Assembly: GCA_002335865.1 (NCBI GenBank)
Contig: DDCY01000007.1
Coordinates: 1-64,000, forward strand
Direction of reading: 5' to 3'
DNA from: Saprospiraceae bacterium UBA1994
GTDB lineage: Bacteria > Bacteroidota > Bacteroidia > Chitinophagales > Saprospiraceae
Length of the DNA stretch: 64,000 nucleotides
The position numbers and the translations under genes were made by a program. Positions 37,683 to 47,728 of the stretch are shown in pieces (the first letter of the stretch is position 1; every line of letters begins with the position of its first letter). The notes beneath the pieces were generated by a model. It was not told where the DNA came from. It saw nothing but the letters and a program-made list of their open reading frames with translations, and searched no databases.

Positions 37683-40565
37683 TTACTTAATCATAATCGT
37701 CTGCTCACTTATCATTCCTTCACCATTAGTCAATTTGATTATATACTCACCTTTCTGCAAATATACCTTGTCATTGTCTGCACGTTCGATTTTCACCTCT
37801 TCATCCTTAGACTTTCCATCATTAAGATACTTTTCTAGGTCCTTAGATTTTTTAGCATCTATGGACATATCATATTCGTAGGATGCAAGACCTTTCTTTA
37901 GGTCTATAGATTTCTGTAGCAGTGCTTTTCCTTTAGCTGTAGATAATTCTAATTCAACTACACTTGCATTTGGGCTGTATACATCATAGATAATCTTTCG
38001 CTCATAGGCATCTCTGTACTTCGAACGTTGACTACCTTGTCTTGAACTATACTTTACATCATCGATGGCAAATATCTTCAGAGAGTTGTCGTGATCTTTC
38101 AACGCACGTAGATTAGTGACATTGGCTTTATATATAGATCTTCCATGTGTACCTACCAGTAGATCATTGGCCACTGGCTGTATCACTAAATCGTGTACCG
38201 GCGTCTGTGGCATATCATCAAGTATACGACTCCACTTCATTCCATCATCATAGCTTACATATACTCCATGATCAGTACCGACATAGAGTAATCCTGCCAT
38301 TGCTGGATCTTCCTTGATTACATTCACTGGCTCCACAGGTAGATTATTTCCTATCTCAATCCATGTCACTCCATAGTCTACAGACTTATAGACATAAGAA
38401 TTGAAATCATCGAACCTATAAGCGTTCAATGATAGATATACCTTAGCCTTATCATGAGAAGATGCTTGGATACGGCTCACCCATAGATTAGAGGGAAGTC
38501 CCATATTTATGTTCTCCCAAGTATATCCACCATTTTTAGTAACATTGACTTGACCATCATCACTCCCTGTATATATAAGTCCAAACTCTAGATCGGACTC
38601 ATGTACAGAAGTAAGCGTGCCATACGCCACATCACCTTTCCTTCCACCGTTGGTCAAGTCTCCTGAGATCTCTATAAAATCTTCACCTTGGTTCATCGAT
38701 CTATGCAATTTGTTAGATCCCATGTATAAGATATCTTGATTATGCTTTGACAAATAGATAGGGGATTGCCAGTTCCATCTATATGGCCTATCACCTAACT
38801 CATGCTTAGGAGTGATATAAGCCCTTTTACCTTTTTCTTTATTGATTCTAAAATAGTTGCCAAACTGATATCCCGTATAGACTGTATTGTTATCTCTATT
38901 ATCAATCTGTACTTGCATGCCGTCACCACCCATTATAGATTTATAAGGATATTGTCCATAGGCATGCCAGCTTGTACCTTCACGATAGTTATGACTTCCT
39001 ACCCATACACCGTTATCTTGGGTTCCTCCATATACATTATACGGTGTATCCATATCTGCATTGATATAGTAGAATTGTCCAACTGCAGGACTATTACATT
39101 TACTCCAATTTTCACCAGCATCGTAACTGATATTGATACCTCCATCGTTACCATTGATAATATGGCCAGGTCTTTTAGGATTGAGCCATAGCGCATGATG
39201 ATCGGCATGAACATTATCTCCTCCAGCATTAGTCCAATTGACTCCTCCATCATCTGACCTCAAAATCGGTACTCCCATGATATAAAGCTGATTAGGGTTG
39301 TCTGGTGCTACTTCTATCATGCCGAAGTAATATCCATATGAATTAAACACTCCATCAAGATATCCATCATGTGTCTTAGTCCATTTACTACCACCATCAA
39401 CGCTGACATATACTTCGGCTCCGATCACTGGAGTATCAAAAAGTAACGAATTAGCCGTTTCTAGATATTCTACTAATGCTATCGGTTTTAGATTTTCTGC
39501 CTTCACTTGAGTTTTAACGCTTTCAGCAGTATGTTTATCAGGAAATTCATTATCTCTAAGGAAACGCTCTAATTTATCGTTATCTAACGAGCCGAATTGC
39601 TTCGATGACATTACTCTAAGTTTGTCCTTATCTAGTTTAGAATTATCTTTCTTTTTATCTAAAGATCTTCTATTGTAATTATCTACGATAGCGAATACTT
39701 TATTTTGGCCGTCTATCTCGGCTATAGTAAGACCGATACGTCCCGTACCTTCACCATCAGGAAACCCACTATCTAAAGCAGACACCTTGATCCATGTATC
39801 TCCCCCATCTAATGATTTGTGTATACCTGAGCCTTTACCAGCCTCCTGAAAATCCCATGCATACCTGATTCGATCCCAAGACGCTGCATATAGTATATTT
39901 GGATCACTAGGATCCATAATTAGATCTATCGCTCCACTATTATCATCTACATATAATATTTTACTCCATGTACTCCCACCATCCATAGACTTGTAGACCC
40001 CACGCTCAGGGTTAGTAGAATAGAGGTGACCCAATACACCTACATATACAATATTACTATCATTAGGATCTACTAGTACTCTAGATATATGATGACTCTC
40101 AGGGAGACCTTTCCATGTCCATGTCACTCCCCAGTCAGTACTCTTGTATATACCAGTACCAGCATATGACGACCTACTACTATTCACTTCTCCAGTTCCT
40201 ACCCATATTGTTCCACTCGTCCAATCTGCATAGATATCACCTATAGTCATGCTCGCCTGATCATCAAACAATGGCGTAAATGAGCTACCATTGTTTTCAG
40301 TCTTCCATAACCCACCAGATGCGTAGGCTACTAAAAATACACTTGCATCGTTTGGATTAACATCTATATCAGTTACCCGGCCACTAAATATGGTAGGTCC
40401 TATATTTTCAACTGATAGATTAGCCGCTCTAGAATCAGCGGTCAGCGACGATCTCAATTCAGCCTTGATATCTCTATCAATGTGTGATGTTGACATTGGA
40501 TTTTGCTGAGCATTGATCTCAATACAAAAAAGAATAATAGTGAGTAGAGTTAAAATTTTATTCAT
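37683..40565 (-). CDS. Secreted sortilin/VPS10-type beta-propeller protein
   Basis: The 960-residue exported protein has about ten Asp-box (SxDxGxTW) motifs, including KSTDWGVTW, KSMDGGSTW, KSLDGGDTW, VSVDGGSKW, RSDDGGVNW, VTKNGGYTW and KSVDYGVTW. This is the layout of the sortilin-type propellers often labelled glycosyl hydrolase in Bacteroidota. A signal peptide covers residues ~1-19. No glycosidase catalytic residues are certain, so enzymatic activity is doubtful. The end (EYIIKLTNGEGMISEQTIMIK is the last strand region) resembles the final strands of a T9SS sorting domain but lacks the usual PNP motif. Function unknown, probably extracellular binding or degradation. Confidence 0.8.
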   Translation of the reverse strand: MNKILTLLTIILFCIEINAQQNPMSTSHIDRDIKAELRSSLTADSRAANLSVENIGPTIFSGRVTDIDVNPNDASVFLVAYASGGLWKTENNGSSFTPLFDDQASMTIGDIYADWTSGTIWVGTGEVNSSRSSYAGTGIYKSTDWGVTWTWKGLPESHHISRVLVDPNDSNIVYVGVLGHLYSTNPERGVYKSMDGGSTWSKILYVDDNSGAIDLIMDPSDPNILYAASWDRIRYAWDFQEAGKGSGIHKSLDGGDTWIKVSALDSGFPDGEGTGRIGLTIAEIDGQNKVFAIVDNYNRRSLDKKKDNSKLDKDKLRVMSSKQFGSLDNDKLERFLRDNEFPDKHTAESVKTQVKAENLKPIALVEYLETANSLLFDTPVIGAEVYVSVDGGSKWTKTHDGYLDGVFNSYGYYFGMIEVAPDNPNQLYIMGVPILRSDDGGVNWTNAGGDNVHADHHALWLNPKRPGHIINGNDGGINISYDAGENWSKCNSPAVGQFYYINADMDTPYNVYGGTQDNGVWVGSHNYREGTSWHAYGQYPYKSIMGGDGMQVQIDNRDNNTVYTGYQFGNYFRINKEKGKRAYITPKHELGDRPYRWNWQSPIYLSKHNQDILYMGSNKLHRSMNQGEDFIEISGDLTNGGRKGDVAYGTLTSVHESDLEFGLIYTGSDDGQVNVTKNGGYTWENINMGLPSNLWVSRIQASSHDKAKVYLSLNAYRFDDFNSYVYKSVDYGVTWIEIGNNLPVEPVNVIKEDPAMAGLLYVGTDHGVYVSYDDGMKWSRILDDMPQTPVHDLVIQPVANDLLVGTHGRSIYKANVTNLRALKDHDNSLKIFAIDDVKYSSRQGSQRSKYRDAYERKIIYDVYSPNASVVELELSTAKGKALLQKSIDLKKGLASYEYDMSIDAKKSKDLEKYLNDGKSKDEEVKIERADNDKVYLQKGEYIIKLTNGEGMISEQTIMIK

Positions 40566-40718
40566 ACTTGGGTAGTTTAATAGTTAATTCAAATGTAATT
40601 AAATTTTCAATCTGCCTAATGTATAGTAGAAATTGATCTAAAATATTAAGAAAATATACGAATTTCAAGTCCTTTTATCCTGAGTTAATAGCTATAAATA
40701 CTAGAATTAAAAAAATAT

Positions 40719-40726
40719 TACTTTTG
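40719..40726 (+). promoter_or_regulatory. Putative -7 box of the prolyl oligopeptidase gene
   Basis: TACTTTTG, an exact TANNTTTG match, lies 57 bp upstream of the ATG at 40783. Confidence 0.45.
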
Positions 40727-40782
40727 CAGAGCTTTACCCTTACAATATGAGCAATTATGTATCTTTTAAACCATAGTAACTA

Positions 40783-42936
40783 ATGAAGAAAAGAGACTTA
40801 TTTATATTTTTTGGAATGTGCCTTCTTTACTGTTCTTGTAACACTGAAAAAAGTGCAATTACTAACCCAACGATTACTGTGAATTATCCATCTACGACTA
40901 AGCAATTAGATACTACTGAAAATTATCATGGTACAGATATATCTGATCCATATAGATGGTTAGAAGATGATAACTCTGACGAAACCATTGCTTGGGTGAC
41001 TGAGCAGAATAAAATTACTTCTGGTTATTTATCACAAATTCCATTTAGAGAAGACATTTCTAAGCGACTAGAGAAACTTTGGAATTATGAAAAATATTCT
41101 TCACCATTCAAAGAGGGAGGAAAATATTATTATTTCAAAAATGATGGACTACAGAATCAAAGTGTATTGTATTCGTCTGGTGATATAAAGTCGGAAGGAA
41201 ATGTAGCATTAGACCCTAATAAGTTTTCTGATGACGGAACAGCATCTCTTGGTGCTATATCATTTGACAACTCTGGAAAATATTTGGCTTATGCAGTATC
41301 TGAAGGTGGATCTGATTGGAGAACTGCATATATTAAAGACATGACTACGGGAAATTTGTTAGATGATAAAGTAGAATGGATCAAATTCTCAGGTTTATCT
41401 TGGTACAAGGATGGATTTTTCTATAGTAAATATCCTACGCCAAAAGATGGCAACGAATTATCTGCTAAGAACGAATATCATAAAGTGTATTACCATAAAC
41501 TGAATACACTTCAATCGGAAGATCTATTAATATTTGAAAGTCCTGATGCGCCTCAACGTAATGCATATGCAGGAACTACAGATGATGAAAAATATTTAAT
41601 TATATCTACTAGTGAATCTACAAGTGGTAATGGAATGCATATTGTGGATTTAGATAAGTCGATGACCACAGTAATTCCTGTCGTGACTACTTTTGATAAT
41701 GATTATTCCCTCATCGATAATGATGGGTCAAATTTATTAGTGTTGACTAATGAGGAGGCACCTAAGAAAAAGATAATTTCTATCGATGCAAATGATCCAA
41801 GTAAATCAAATTGGAAAACTATAGTTGCCGAAAGTGACGATGCTTTACGCAGCGCATCAATAGTAGGAGGAAAGATGTTTTGCAGTTATATGCATAATGC
41901 AAGTTCTTTAATCAAAGTATACCAACCCAATGGAAAATACATTTCTGATCTAGCATTGCCAGGCATTGGAAGTTGTGGTGGTGTCGGTGGTAAGAAATTG
42001 GATAAACAAGGATTTTATTCTTTTACTTCATTTACAAGACCTTCCACTATTTATTCTTTAGATACAGAGAGTATGGAATCAGAAATATTCCGTCAGCCGA
42101 AAGTTGATTTTGACAGTGACTTTTATGAGACACGTCAAGAATGGTTTACATCAAAAGATGGAACAAAAGTACCTATATTCATCACAATGAAAAAAGGGTT
42201 GGAAATAGATGGTACTAATCCAACACTTCTATACGGATACGGAGGATTCAATATTCCATTATTACCCTCATTCAGTATTAGCAGATTGCCTTTACTTGAG
42301 AATGGCGGGATATATGTTGTAGCTAATATTAGGGGTGGTGGAGAATTTGGAAGTGACTGGCACAAAGCGGGCACTTTAGATAGAAAACAAAATGTGTTTG
42401 ACGATTTCATCGGTGCTGCAGAATATCTCATCGAAAACAAATATACTAGCTCTAATAAGCTCGCGATACAAGGTGGATCTAATGGAGGTCTATTAGTTGG
42501 TGCGTGTATGACTCAGAGACCCGACTTATTTGCAGTGGCTTTCCCTGCAGTAGGTGTTTTAGATATGTTGCGATATCACAAGTTCACTATCGGATGGGCA
42601 TGGGCAACTGACTATGGTAGATCTGATGATCCAGAAGCATTTAAATATCTAAAAGAATACTCACCACTACATAATGTAAAACCAGTAGCTTATCCTTCGA
42701 CAATGGTAACTACAGCAGATCATGACGATAGAGTAGTGCCTGCGCATTCATTCAAATTCATATCGGAAGTCCAAGATAAACATACTGGAGAAAATCCCGT
42801 CTTGATCAGAATAGAGACCAGTGCAGGCCATGGTGCAGGAAAGCCCACCAGCAAACAGATCGAAGAGGCTGCGGATATTCTAAGCTTCATGTTATATAAT
42901 ACTGGAGATTCTTTTAAGCCACCACTAAAAAGATAA
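40783..42936 (+). CDS. Prolyl oligopeptidase family (S9A) lipoprotein
   Basis: The 717-residue serine peptidase cleaves short peptides after proline. A lipoprotein-type signal ends near Cys19 (LLYCSC). The N-terminal propeller domain begins with DISDPYRWLED. The alpha/beta-hydrolase domain has Ser566 in QGGSNGGLL, Asp in TTADHDDRVVPAHS (646-649) and His683 in SAGHGAG. Length and motifs match the S9A family. It is followed after 59 bp by the M20 dipeptidase gene, so the two may be co-transcribed as a peptide-utilisation pair. Confidence 0.93.
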   Translation: MKKRDLFIFFGMCLLYCSCNTEKSAITNPTITVNYPSTTKQLDTTENYHGTDISDPYRWLEDDNSDETIAWVTEQNKITSGYLSQIPFREDISKRLEKLWNYEKYSSPFKEGGKYYYFKNDGLQNQSVLYSSGDIKSEGNVALDPNKFSDDGTASLGAISFDNSGKYLAYAVSEGGSDWRTAYIKDMTTGNLLDDKVEWIKFSGLSWYKDGFFYSKYPTPKDGNELSAKNEYHKVYYHKLNTLQSEDLLIFESPDAPQRNAYAGTTDDEKYLIISTSESTSGNGMHIVDLDKSMTTVIPVVTTFDNDYSLIDNDGSNLLVLTNEEAPKKKIISIDANDPSKSNWKTIVAESDDALRSASIVGGKMFCSYMHNASSLIKVYQPNGKYISDLALPGIGSCGGVGGKKLDKQGFYSFTSFTRPSTIYSLDTESMESEIFRQPKVDFDSDFYETRQEWFTSKDGTKVPIFITMKKGLEIDGTNPTLLYGYGGFNIPLLPSFSISRLPLLENGGIYVVANIRGGGEFGSDWHKAGTLDRKQNVFDDFIGAAEYLIENKYTSSNKLAIQGGSNGGLLVGACMTQRPDLFAVAFPAVGVLDMLRYHKFTIGWAWATDYGRSDDPEAFKYLKEYSPLHNVKPVAYPSTMVTTADHDDRVVPAHSFKFISEVQDKHTGENPVLIRIETSAGHGAGKPTSKQIEEAADILSFMLYNTGDSFKPPLKR

Positions 42937-42995
42937 GAGTTTGAATTTATTCTTAATGAAAACAATAAAGAAGTATTTAAATCAAATAATATAAA

Positions 42996-44501
42996 ATGGG
43001 GGAAATTCAGAACTACATTAAAAAGAACAGGAAGAAATTCTTGAATGAGTTATTAGATCTTTTAAGAATACCATCAGTAAGTGCTGATCCCGCATTTGCA
43101 GGTGACGTAAAGAAAACTGCACAGTCAGTAGCAAAATCATTAAAAGCTGCAGGTTGCAAAAATGTAATAATCAATAAAACGAAAGGCCACCCAATCGTAA
43201 CTGGTGAGCTTATCGTAAATAAAAAATTGCCTACCGTTCTAGTATATGGTCACTATGATGTTCAACCTGCTGATCCAATCGAGTTATGGGATAACCCACC
43301 TTTCGAACCAGTCATCAAAAAGGTAAAAGGTCATAAAGAAGGTGCAATATTCGCTAGAGGAGCATGTGATGACAAAGGTCAAATGTATATGCATGTTAAA
43401 GCTCTCGAGGCGATGACCAAAACGAAAAATGTTCCTTGCAATATCAAATTTATGATAGAGGGTGAAGAAGAAGTAGGGTCAGTTAATCTGGAAAGCTTCA
43501 TTAGAAAAAATAAAAAAACACTCGCATGTGATGTTGTTTTAGTTTCTGATACATCTATTATCTCTAATGAGGTGCCAAGTATTACTACAGGATTGAGAGG
43601 ATTAAGCTATGTAGAAGTAGAAGTATCTGGAGCGAATAGAGATCTTCACTCAGGAGTGTATGGCGGCGCTGTAGCAAATCCACTGAATGTACTTGCAGAT
43701 ATGATATCATCTCTCAAAGGAAAAAATGGTAAAATACGAATACCAAATTTCTATGATGATGTACTAGAAGTGTCAAAGAAAGAACGAGCTGCAATGAATA
43801 AGGCACCATTTGATATCAAAGAGTATAAGAGCGAGCTGAAGATCAATGCTACAATGGGTGAGAAAGGATACACTGTACTAGAGCAAACATCGATCCGACC
43901 AACCCTTGATGTCAACGGTATGTGGGGTGGCTATATTGGTGAAGGTGCTAAGACTGTTCTTCCAGCAAAGGCATTCGCAAAGATTAGTATGAGACTAGTG
44001 CCACATCAAGATCCTAACAAAATCACTAAATTATTCTCTAAACACTTCAATGCTTTAGCACCAAAGGGTGTGAGAGTAAAAGTAACACCCCATCATGGCG
44101 GAGAGCCAGCAGTAACTCCGACAGATACTTTAGAATACAAAGCTGCCTCTCTAGCAATGGAGAAAACTTATGGTTTAGAACCAATTCCACAACGAAGCGG
44201 CGGAAGTATTCCAATAGTATCATTATTTGAAAATATACTAAAGGTCAAAACGGTCCTTCTGGGATTCGGATTAAACACAGATGATATTCATTCACCAAAT
44301 GAGCATTTTGGAGTCGAAAACTATTTCAAAGGGATATCAACAATTCCTTATTTCTACGAGTACTATGCAGCACTTAAATCTGGCAAGAAAATAAGACTTG
44401 GGAGTGAAAAGGAGACTAAGAGCAAGACTAAAAAAGTACAAAAAAAATTAAACGTCGCAAAAAGTAAATTGACAACCAAACCTTTTGTCAAAAAATTATA
44501 G
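42996..44501 (+). CDS. M20-family dipeptidase with lysine-rich C-terminal tail
   Basis: A metallopeptidase of the M20 (carnosinase/CNDP-like) family, 501 residues. It has YGHYDVQPADP (first metal His and Asp), RGACDDKGQMYMHV (bridging Asp), MIEGEEEVGS (catalytic Glu pair), VSDTS, RSGGSIPIV and IHSPNEHF (last His). Catalytic core and dimerisation domain are complete by about residue 462. The last ~35 residues are Lys/Ser/Thr-rich, unlike the usual family end. The Lys/Thr/Pro/Val-rich reading frame continues past the TAG stop (see the next feature). Probably co-transcribed with the S9 peptidase. Confidence 0.92.
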   Translation: MGEIQNYIKKNRKKFLNELLDLLRIPSVSADPAFAGDVKKTAQSVAKSLKAAGCKNVIINKTKGHPIVTGELIVNKKLPTVLVYGHYDVQPADPIELWDNPPFEPVIKKVKGHKEGAIFARGACDDKGQMYMHVKALEAMTKTKNVPCNIKFMIEGEEEVGSVNLESFIRKNKKTLACDVVLVSDTSIISNEVPSITTGLRGLSYVEVEVSGANRDLHSGVYGGAVANPLNVLADMISSLKGKNGKIRIPNFYDDVLEVSKKERAAMNKAPFDIKEYKSELKINATMGEKGYTVLEQTSIRPTLDVNGMWGGYIGEGAKTVLPAKAFAKISMRLVPHQDPNKITKLFSKHFNALAPKGVRVKVTPHHGGEPAVTPTDTLEYKAASLAMEKTYGLEPIPQRSGGSIPIVSLFENILKVKTVLLGFGLNTDDIHSPNEHFGVENYFKGISTIPYFYEYYAALKSGKKIRLGSEKETKSKTKKVQKKLNVAKSKLTTKPFVKKL

Positions 44502-44582
44502 CCTAGGAAGGTAACGATCCCTACAAAACCTGTAACAGCCAAAAGAAAAGTACATGAAAAGGTAACCACTATAAAACAGTAA
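44502..44582 (+). other. In-frame continuation of the M20 peptidase tail beyond a TAG
   Basis: Directly after the TAG at 44499-44501, 26 further codons in the same frame run to a TAA (44580-44582). They encode PRKVTIPTKPVTAKRKV and a similar basic stretch. The composition matches the tail before the TAG. This suggests that a nonsense mutation shortened a longer basic tail, or that readthrough occurs. Confidence 0.55.
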
Positions 44583-44783
44583 GCCCCGAGATAATAAGAA
44601 ATAGACCTAAAAAGGCCTCATAAATCAGAGCTTGTAAGCCGTCGACTGTCGGCAAAGGCAGATTTCAAAAAGTCATACTAACCACAAAGAATTCTTTAGC
44701 CCTTTTTATAGGTTAGGGTCGAAGCTATAAGGTCGATAACTGGCTTGAGATGATCAATAATTCTATAACACCGAGCTCATTTC

Positions 44784-44814
44784 TTGACCACAAGCGTTTA
44801 TAGTGTTACTTTCG
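44784..44814 (+). promoter_or_regulatory. Putative promoter of the FKBP-trmD operon
   Basis: TTG at 44784-44786 and TACTTTCG at 44807-44814 are 20 bp apart. They match the -33 TTG and -7 TANNTTTG pattern of Bacteroidota with one mismatch. The start codon follows 30 bp later. Confidence 0.5.
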
Positions 44815-44843
44815 CATTTTAATTTTTATAACACAAATACGAT

Positions 44844-45521
44844 ATGGATTATAAATCTCAATTACAGATACTTATATTTTGCTTATTTATGTTTTTCAGC
44901 TCACTTGTGATAGCTCAAGATCTTACTAACAAGTTAGACAGTGTCTCATACAGCCTAGGCTTGATGTTGGGTAATAATATTAAGAAAGATGGTATCAAAG
45001 AAGTTAATCAGAAGTTAGTTGCGAAGGCTATTGAAGATGTTATGCAAGATGATGGTGACTACAAGATCACCAGACAAGCGGCGAAAATCTATTATACTAA
45101 TTATATGACTGCTCTGAAAAAAGAGAAAACCAAATTAGCGAGAGCTGATGGTGAAGCTTATTTATTAAAGAATGCTACAAAAAAGGGTGTAATTACAACT
45201 GCTAGTGGACTTCAGTATGAAGTTATGAAAAAAGGAGTTGGGCCAATGCCTACAGCAAAAGATAAAGTGGAAGTGCACTACCACGGTACGCTTATTGATG
45301 GAACAGTCTTCGACAGCTCTGTAGATAGAGGCAAGACAATCTCGTTCCCAGTGATGGGCGTTATCAAAGGGTGGCAAGAAGCATTACAACTTATGCATGT
45401 AGGTGATAAATTGAAATTAACTATCCCACAGTCACTAGCATATGGTAAGAGAGGGGCTGGGGCTAATATTCCTCCATATTCTACTTTAGTATTTGAAGTA
45501 GAACTATTCGGTATAAAGTAA
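44844..45521 (+). CDS. FKBP-type peptidyl-prolyl isomerase
   Basis: The 225-residue protein has a signal peptide or N-terminal anchor (FCLFMFFSSLVIAQ), an FKBP_N helical dimerisation region (LDSVSYSLGLMLGNNIKKDGI, to ~110) and a C-terminal FKBP domain. That domain has VEVHYHGTLIDGTVFDSSVDRG, GVIKGWQEALQLMHVGDKLKLTIP and LVFEVELFGIK. It is of the FklB/Mip type and should help periplasmic protein folding. trmD starts 3 bp after its stop, so the two form an operon. Confidence 0.93.
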   Translation: MDYKSQLQILIFCLFMFFSSLVIAQDLTNKLDSVSYSLGLMLGNNIKKDGIKEVNQKLVAKAIEDVMQDDGDYKITRQAAKIYYTNYMTALKKEKTKLARADGEAYLLKNATKKGVITTASGLQYEVMKKGVGPMPTAKDKVEVHYHGTLIDGTVFDSSVDRGKTISFPVMGVIKGWQEALQLMHVGDKLKLTIPQSLAYGKRGAGANIPPYSTLVFEVELFGIK

Positions 45522-45524
45522 CTA

Positions 45525-46196
45525 ATGCGCATAGACATCATTTCCGTAAAGCCTGAATTACTCACAGGCCCTTTTGATCATAGCATCATAGCTAGAGCCA
45601 AAGAAAAAGGCTTATTGGAAATATATGTCCATAATCTTCGTGACTATGGTATTGGTAAACATAAAGTAATAGATGATTACCAATATGGTGGAGGAGCTGG
45701 TATGGTAATGATGTGCGGCCCTCTAGACGACATCATTACAGATCTAAAGTGTGAAAGAAAATATTCGGATATCATTTATCTAACACCTGATGGTATACAA
45801 TACAATCAAGGTGTAGCTAATCATCTTTCATTAGGTACTAATATAATGATGATTTGTGGTCACTATAAAGGCATAGACGAACGAATCCGAGAGATGCACG
45901 TAACAAAAGAGATATCTATAGGCGACTATGTATTGTCTGGTGGAGAGTTAGCAGCTGCAGTGATGGCAGATAGTATTGGAAGGCTTTTACCAGGCGTACT
46001 TGGAGATGAAACTTCTGCGCTTTTTGATTCTCACCAAGATGGTTTATTGGCTCCTCCGGTATACACACGCCCAGAAGACTTTAAAGGTAATATCGTACCG
46101 AGTATACTACTCTCTGGTAACAATAAGGCTATTGACGATTGGCGTAATGACCAAGCAGAAAAACGAACAGAGAAACGCAGACCTGATATGATGTAG
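45525..46196 (+). CDS. trmD: tRNA (guanine-37-N1)-methyltransferase
   Basis: The SPOUT-class enzyme methylates G37 next to the anticodon. Its 223 residues include DDYQYGGGAGMVM, MICGHYKGIDERI (knot/SAM site) and EISIGDYVLSGGELAAAVMADSIGRLLPGVLGDE, with RPEDFKGN near the C-terminus. Length is normal. The start ATG 45525 follows the FKBP stop by 3 bp. The usual neighbours rpsP/rimM/rplS are not present here. Confidence 0.96.
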   Translation: MRIDIISVKPELLTGPFDHSIIARAKEKGLLEIYVHNLRDYGIGKHKVIDDYQYGGGAGMVMMCGPLDDIITDLKCERKYSDIIYLTPDGIQYNQGVANHLSLGTNIMMICGHYKGIDERIREMHVTKEISIGDYVLSGGELAAAVMADSIGRLLPGVLGDETSALFDSHQDGLLAPPVYTRPEDFKGNIVPSILLSGNNKAIDDWRNDQAEKRTEKRRPDMM

Positions 46197-46259
46197 GTTT
46201 TAATTTGCTCCCAAAGGACAAACTAAAAAATTATACCAACAAATAGTAATCTCACTATA

Positions 46260-46976
46260 CTACTTCCCTCCAGGGCGACTAGGTCTCACTTCGATCTTAC
46301 TCGGCAATGTTCTGGGATTCATATTTAATATATTCATTGTTAGTTCAGCAATATCCTCTGGCTGTATCTTCCACGCATCAGCATCGTTAGGCGTATGATC
46401 ATTGAAATATGTAGATACCGAACCAGGCATAATGGTACTTACCTTAACACCATACTTACGCAAATCGAGCATTATTGCTTGAGTAAATCCTACAAGACCA
46501 AACTTACTTGCATTATACGCTGAACCTTGGGCAAAGAAGTTCGTCCCTGCTAACGAGGCAATGGTTATAATGTATCCTTCTGACTTTTTGATTGATTCCA
46601 CTGAAGCTTTTACCGTATTGAAAACTCCTGTAAGATTGATATCAATAATGTCATTCCATTGCTCATGTGTCATTACGTCTATGGGAGCAAAATGCCCAAT
46701 TCCTGCATTAGCGATAACAACATTTAGGCAGCCAAATTTAGCTACTAATTCGCTTACTGCATTTTGCTGTGCAGTATAATCTCTCACATCTGATTCGAAG
46801 GATACTATCTTATCTCCATATTGCGCTTTCAATTCGTCCGTTACCAAGTTGAGGCTATTTATAGATCTTCCTGTAATACCTACATTCATACCTGCCTGGA
46901 GCATTTGCTCTGCAATTGCCCTTCCTATACCTTTAGATCCACCTGTGATCAATGCCGTTTTTCCTTGTAATTCCAT
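46260..46976 (-). CDS. Short-chain dehydrogenase/reductase (FabG-like)
   Basis: The 238-residue SDR has the cofactor motif TGGSKGIGRAIAEQ (residues ~11-24), VIANAGIGHFAP (NAG motif), the catalytic Ser in ITIASLAG, and YNASKFG with Tyr and Lys. It resembles 3-ketoacyl reductases but the substrate is unknown. It lies 34 bp downstream of the cyclophilin gene on the same strand, so they may be co-transcribed. Confidence 0.87.
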   Translation of the reverse strand: MELQGKTALITGGSKGIGRAIAEQMLQAGMNVGITGRSINSLNLVTDELKAQYGDKIVSFESDVRDYTAQQNAVSELVAKFGCLNVVIANAGIGHFAPIDVMTHEQWNDIIDINLTGVFNTVKASVESIKKSEGYIITIASLAGTNFFAQGSAYNASKFGLVGFTQAIMLDLRKYGVKVSTIMPGSVSTYFNDHTPNDADAWKIQPEDIAELTMNILNMNPRTLPSKIEVRPSRPGGK

Positions 46977-47010
46977 TATACGTTATACCTCATACATTAA
47001 TTAAAAACTA

Positions 47011-47502
47011 CTAAGAGAATGTAATAGAAAATATCTGATCTCCTCCTTCTATAGCATTAACAACATCTTGATCTTCATCAGATTTTACCTTTCCGAATAC
47101 AGAATGCTTACCGTCTAACCATGGAGTAGCTATATGTGTAATAAAAAACTGTGATCCATTAGTACCTGGACCTGCATTCGCCATAGATAGTACGCCAGGT
47201 GTATCGTGGACTAGTTCTGAATGAAACTCATCTTCAAACTTATACCCTGGACCACCTGAGCCAAGTCCTAAAGGACAACCGCCTTGGATCATGAAATCAG
47301 GAATCACTCTATGAAAAAATAGATTATCATAAAATCCTTTTTCAGCCAACTTAGTGAAGTTCGCAACTGTCATAGGACATTTCTCAGCGAATAAAGTAAG
47401 ATTGATCTTACCTTTTGTAGTGTCAATAATCACATCTATATCTTTATCAAAACTTGCTGATTTGATAAGTTCTAACATCTCTTGAGCATCAATATCTTGC
47501 AT
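47011..47502 (-). CDS. Cyclophilin-type peptidyl-prolyl isomerase
   Basis: The 163-residue protein with the cyclophilin core: FFHRVIPDFMIQGG with the catalytic Arg, GPGTNGSQFFITH, and TPWLDGKHSVFGKV. The N-terminal ~20 residues have no signal peptide, so it should be cytoplasmic. It is a compact bacterial PpiB-like form. A -7 box lies 40 bp upstream. Confidence 0.93.
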   Translation of the reverse strand: MQDIDAQEMLELIKSASFDKDIDVIIDTTKGKINLTLFAEKCPMTVANFTKLAEKGFYDNLFFHRVIPDFMIQGGCPLGLGSGGPGYKFEDEFHSELVHDTPGVLSMANAGPGTNGSQFFITHIATPWLDGKHSVFGKVKSDEDQDVVNAIEGGDQIFSITFS

Positions 47503-47541
47503 TTTTGTTCTTATATTTTATTTGTTTATAATAATTAATTG

Positions 47542-47549
47542 CAAAAGTA
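47542..47549 (-). promoter_or_regulatory. Putative -7 box of the cyclophilin gene
   Basis: The minus strand reads TACTTTTG, an exact TANNTTTG match, 40 bp before the start codon. Confidence 0.45.
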
Positions 47550-47728
47550 GGATTTGAAGTATAATATCTACTAATGTATTGTCTCTTTATTAAGCTCCAT
47601 AAGTCATTATAATGCCTATTCGAGACATTATAAGGTTATTTATCACTTAATTAATTGACAAGCAGCTATATATTTTGATTTGTAAAATATGATTACGACA
47701 TTCATAATACGGAAAAATAACTTTTAAC

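Noticed and set aside
38802..39253. Opposite-strand frames within the sortilin-type propeller gene
   Set aside because: They are low-complexity shadows of a clearly coding sequence with Asp-box motifs.
37683..40565. Annotation of the propeller protein as a glycosyl hydrolase
   Set aside because: Asp-box repeats are structural and occur in sortilins and many binding proteins; no glycosidase active site can be pointed out.
26420..44582. Reassignment of TAG/TAA to Gln, suggested by the stops in the M23 frame and the M20 tail
   Set aside because: dnaK, bshB1 and other intact genes here end normally at TAG or TAA at the expected C-termini, and no other gene needs readthrough. Pseudogenisation explains the M23 case.
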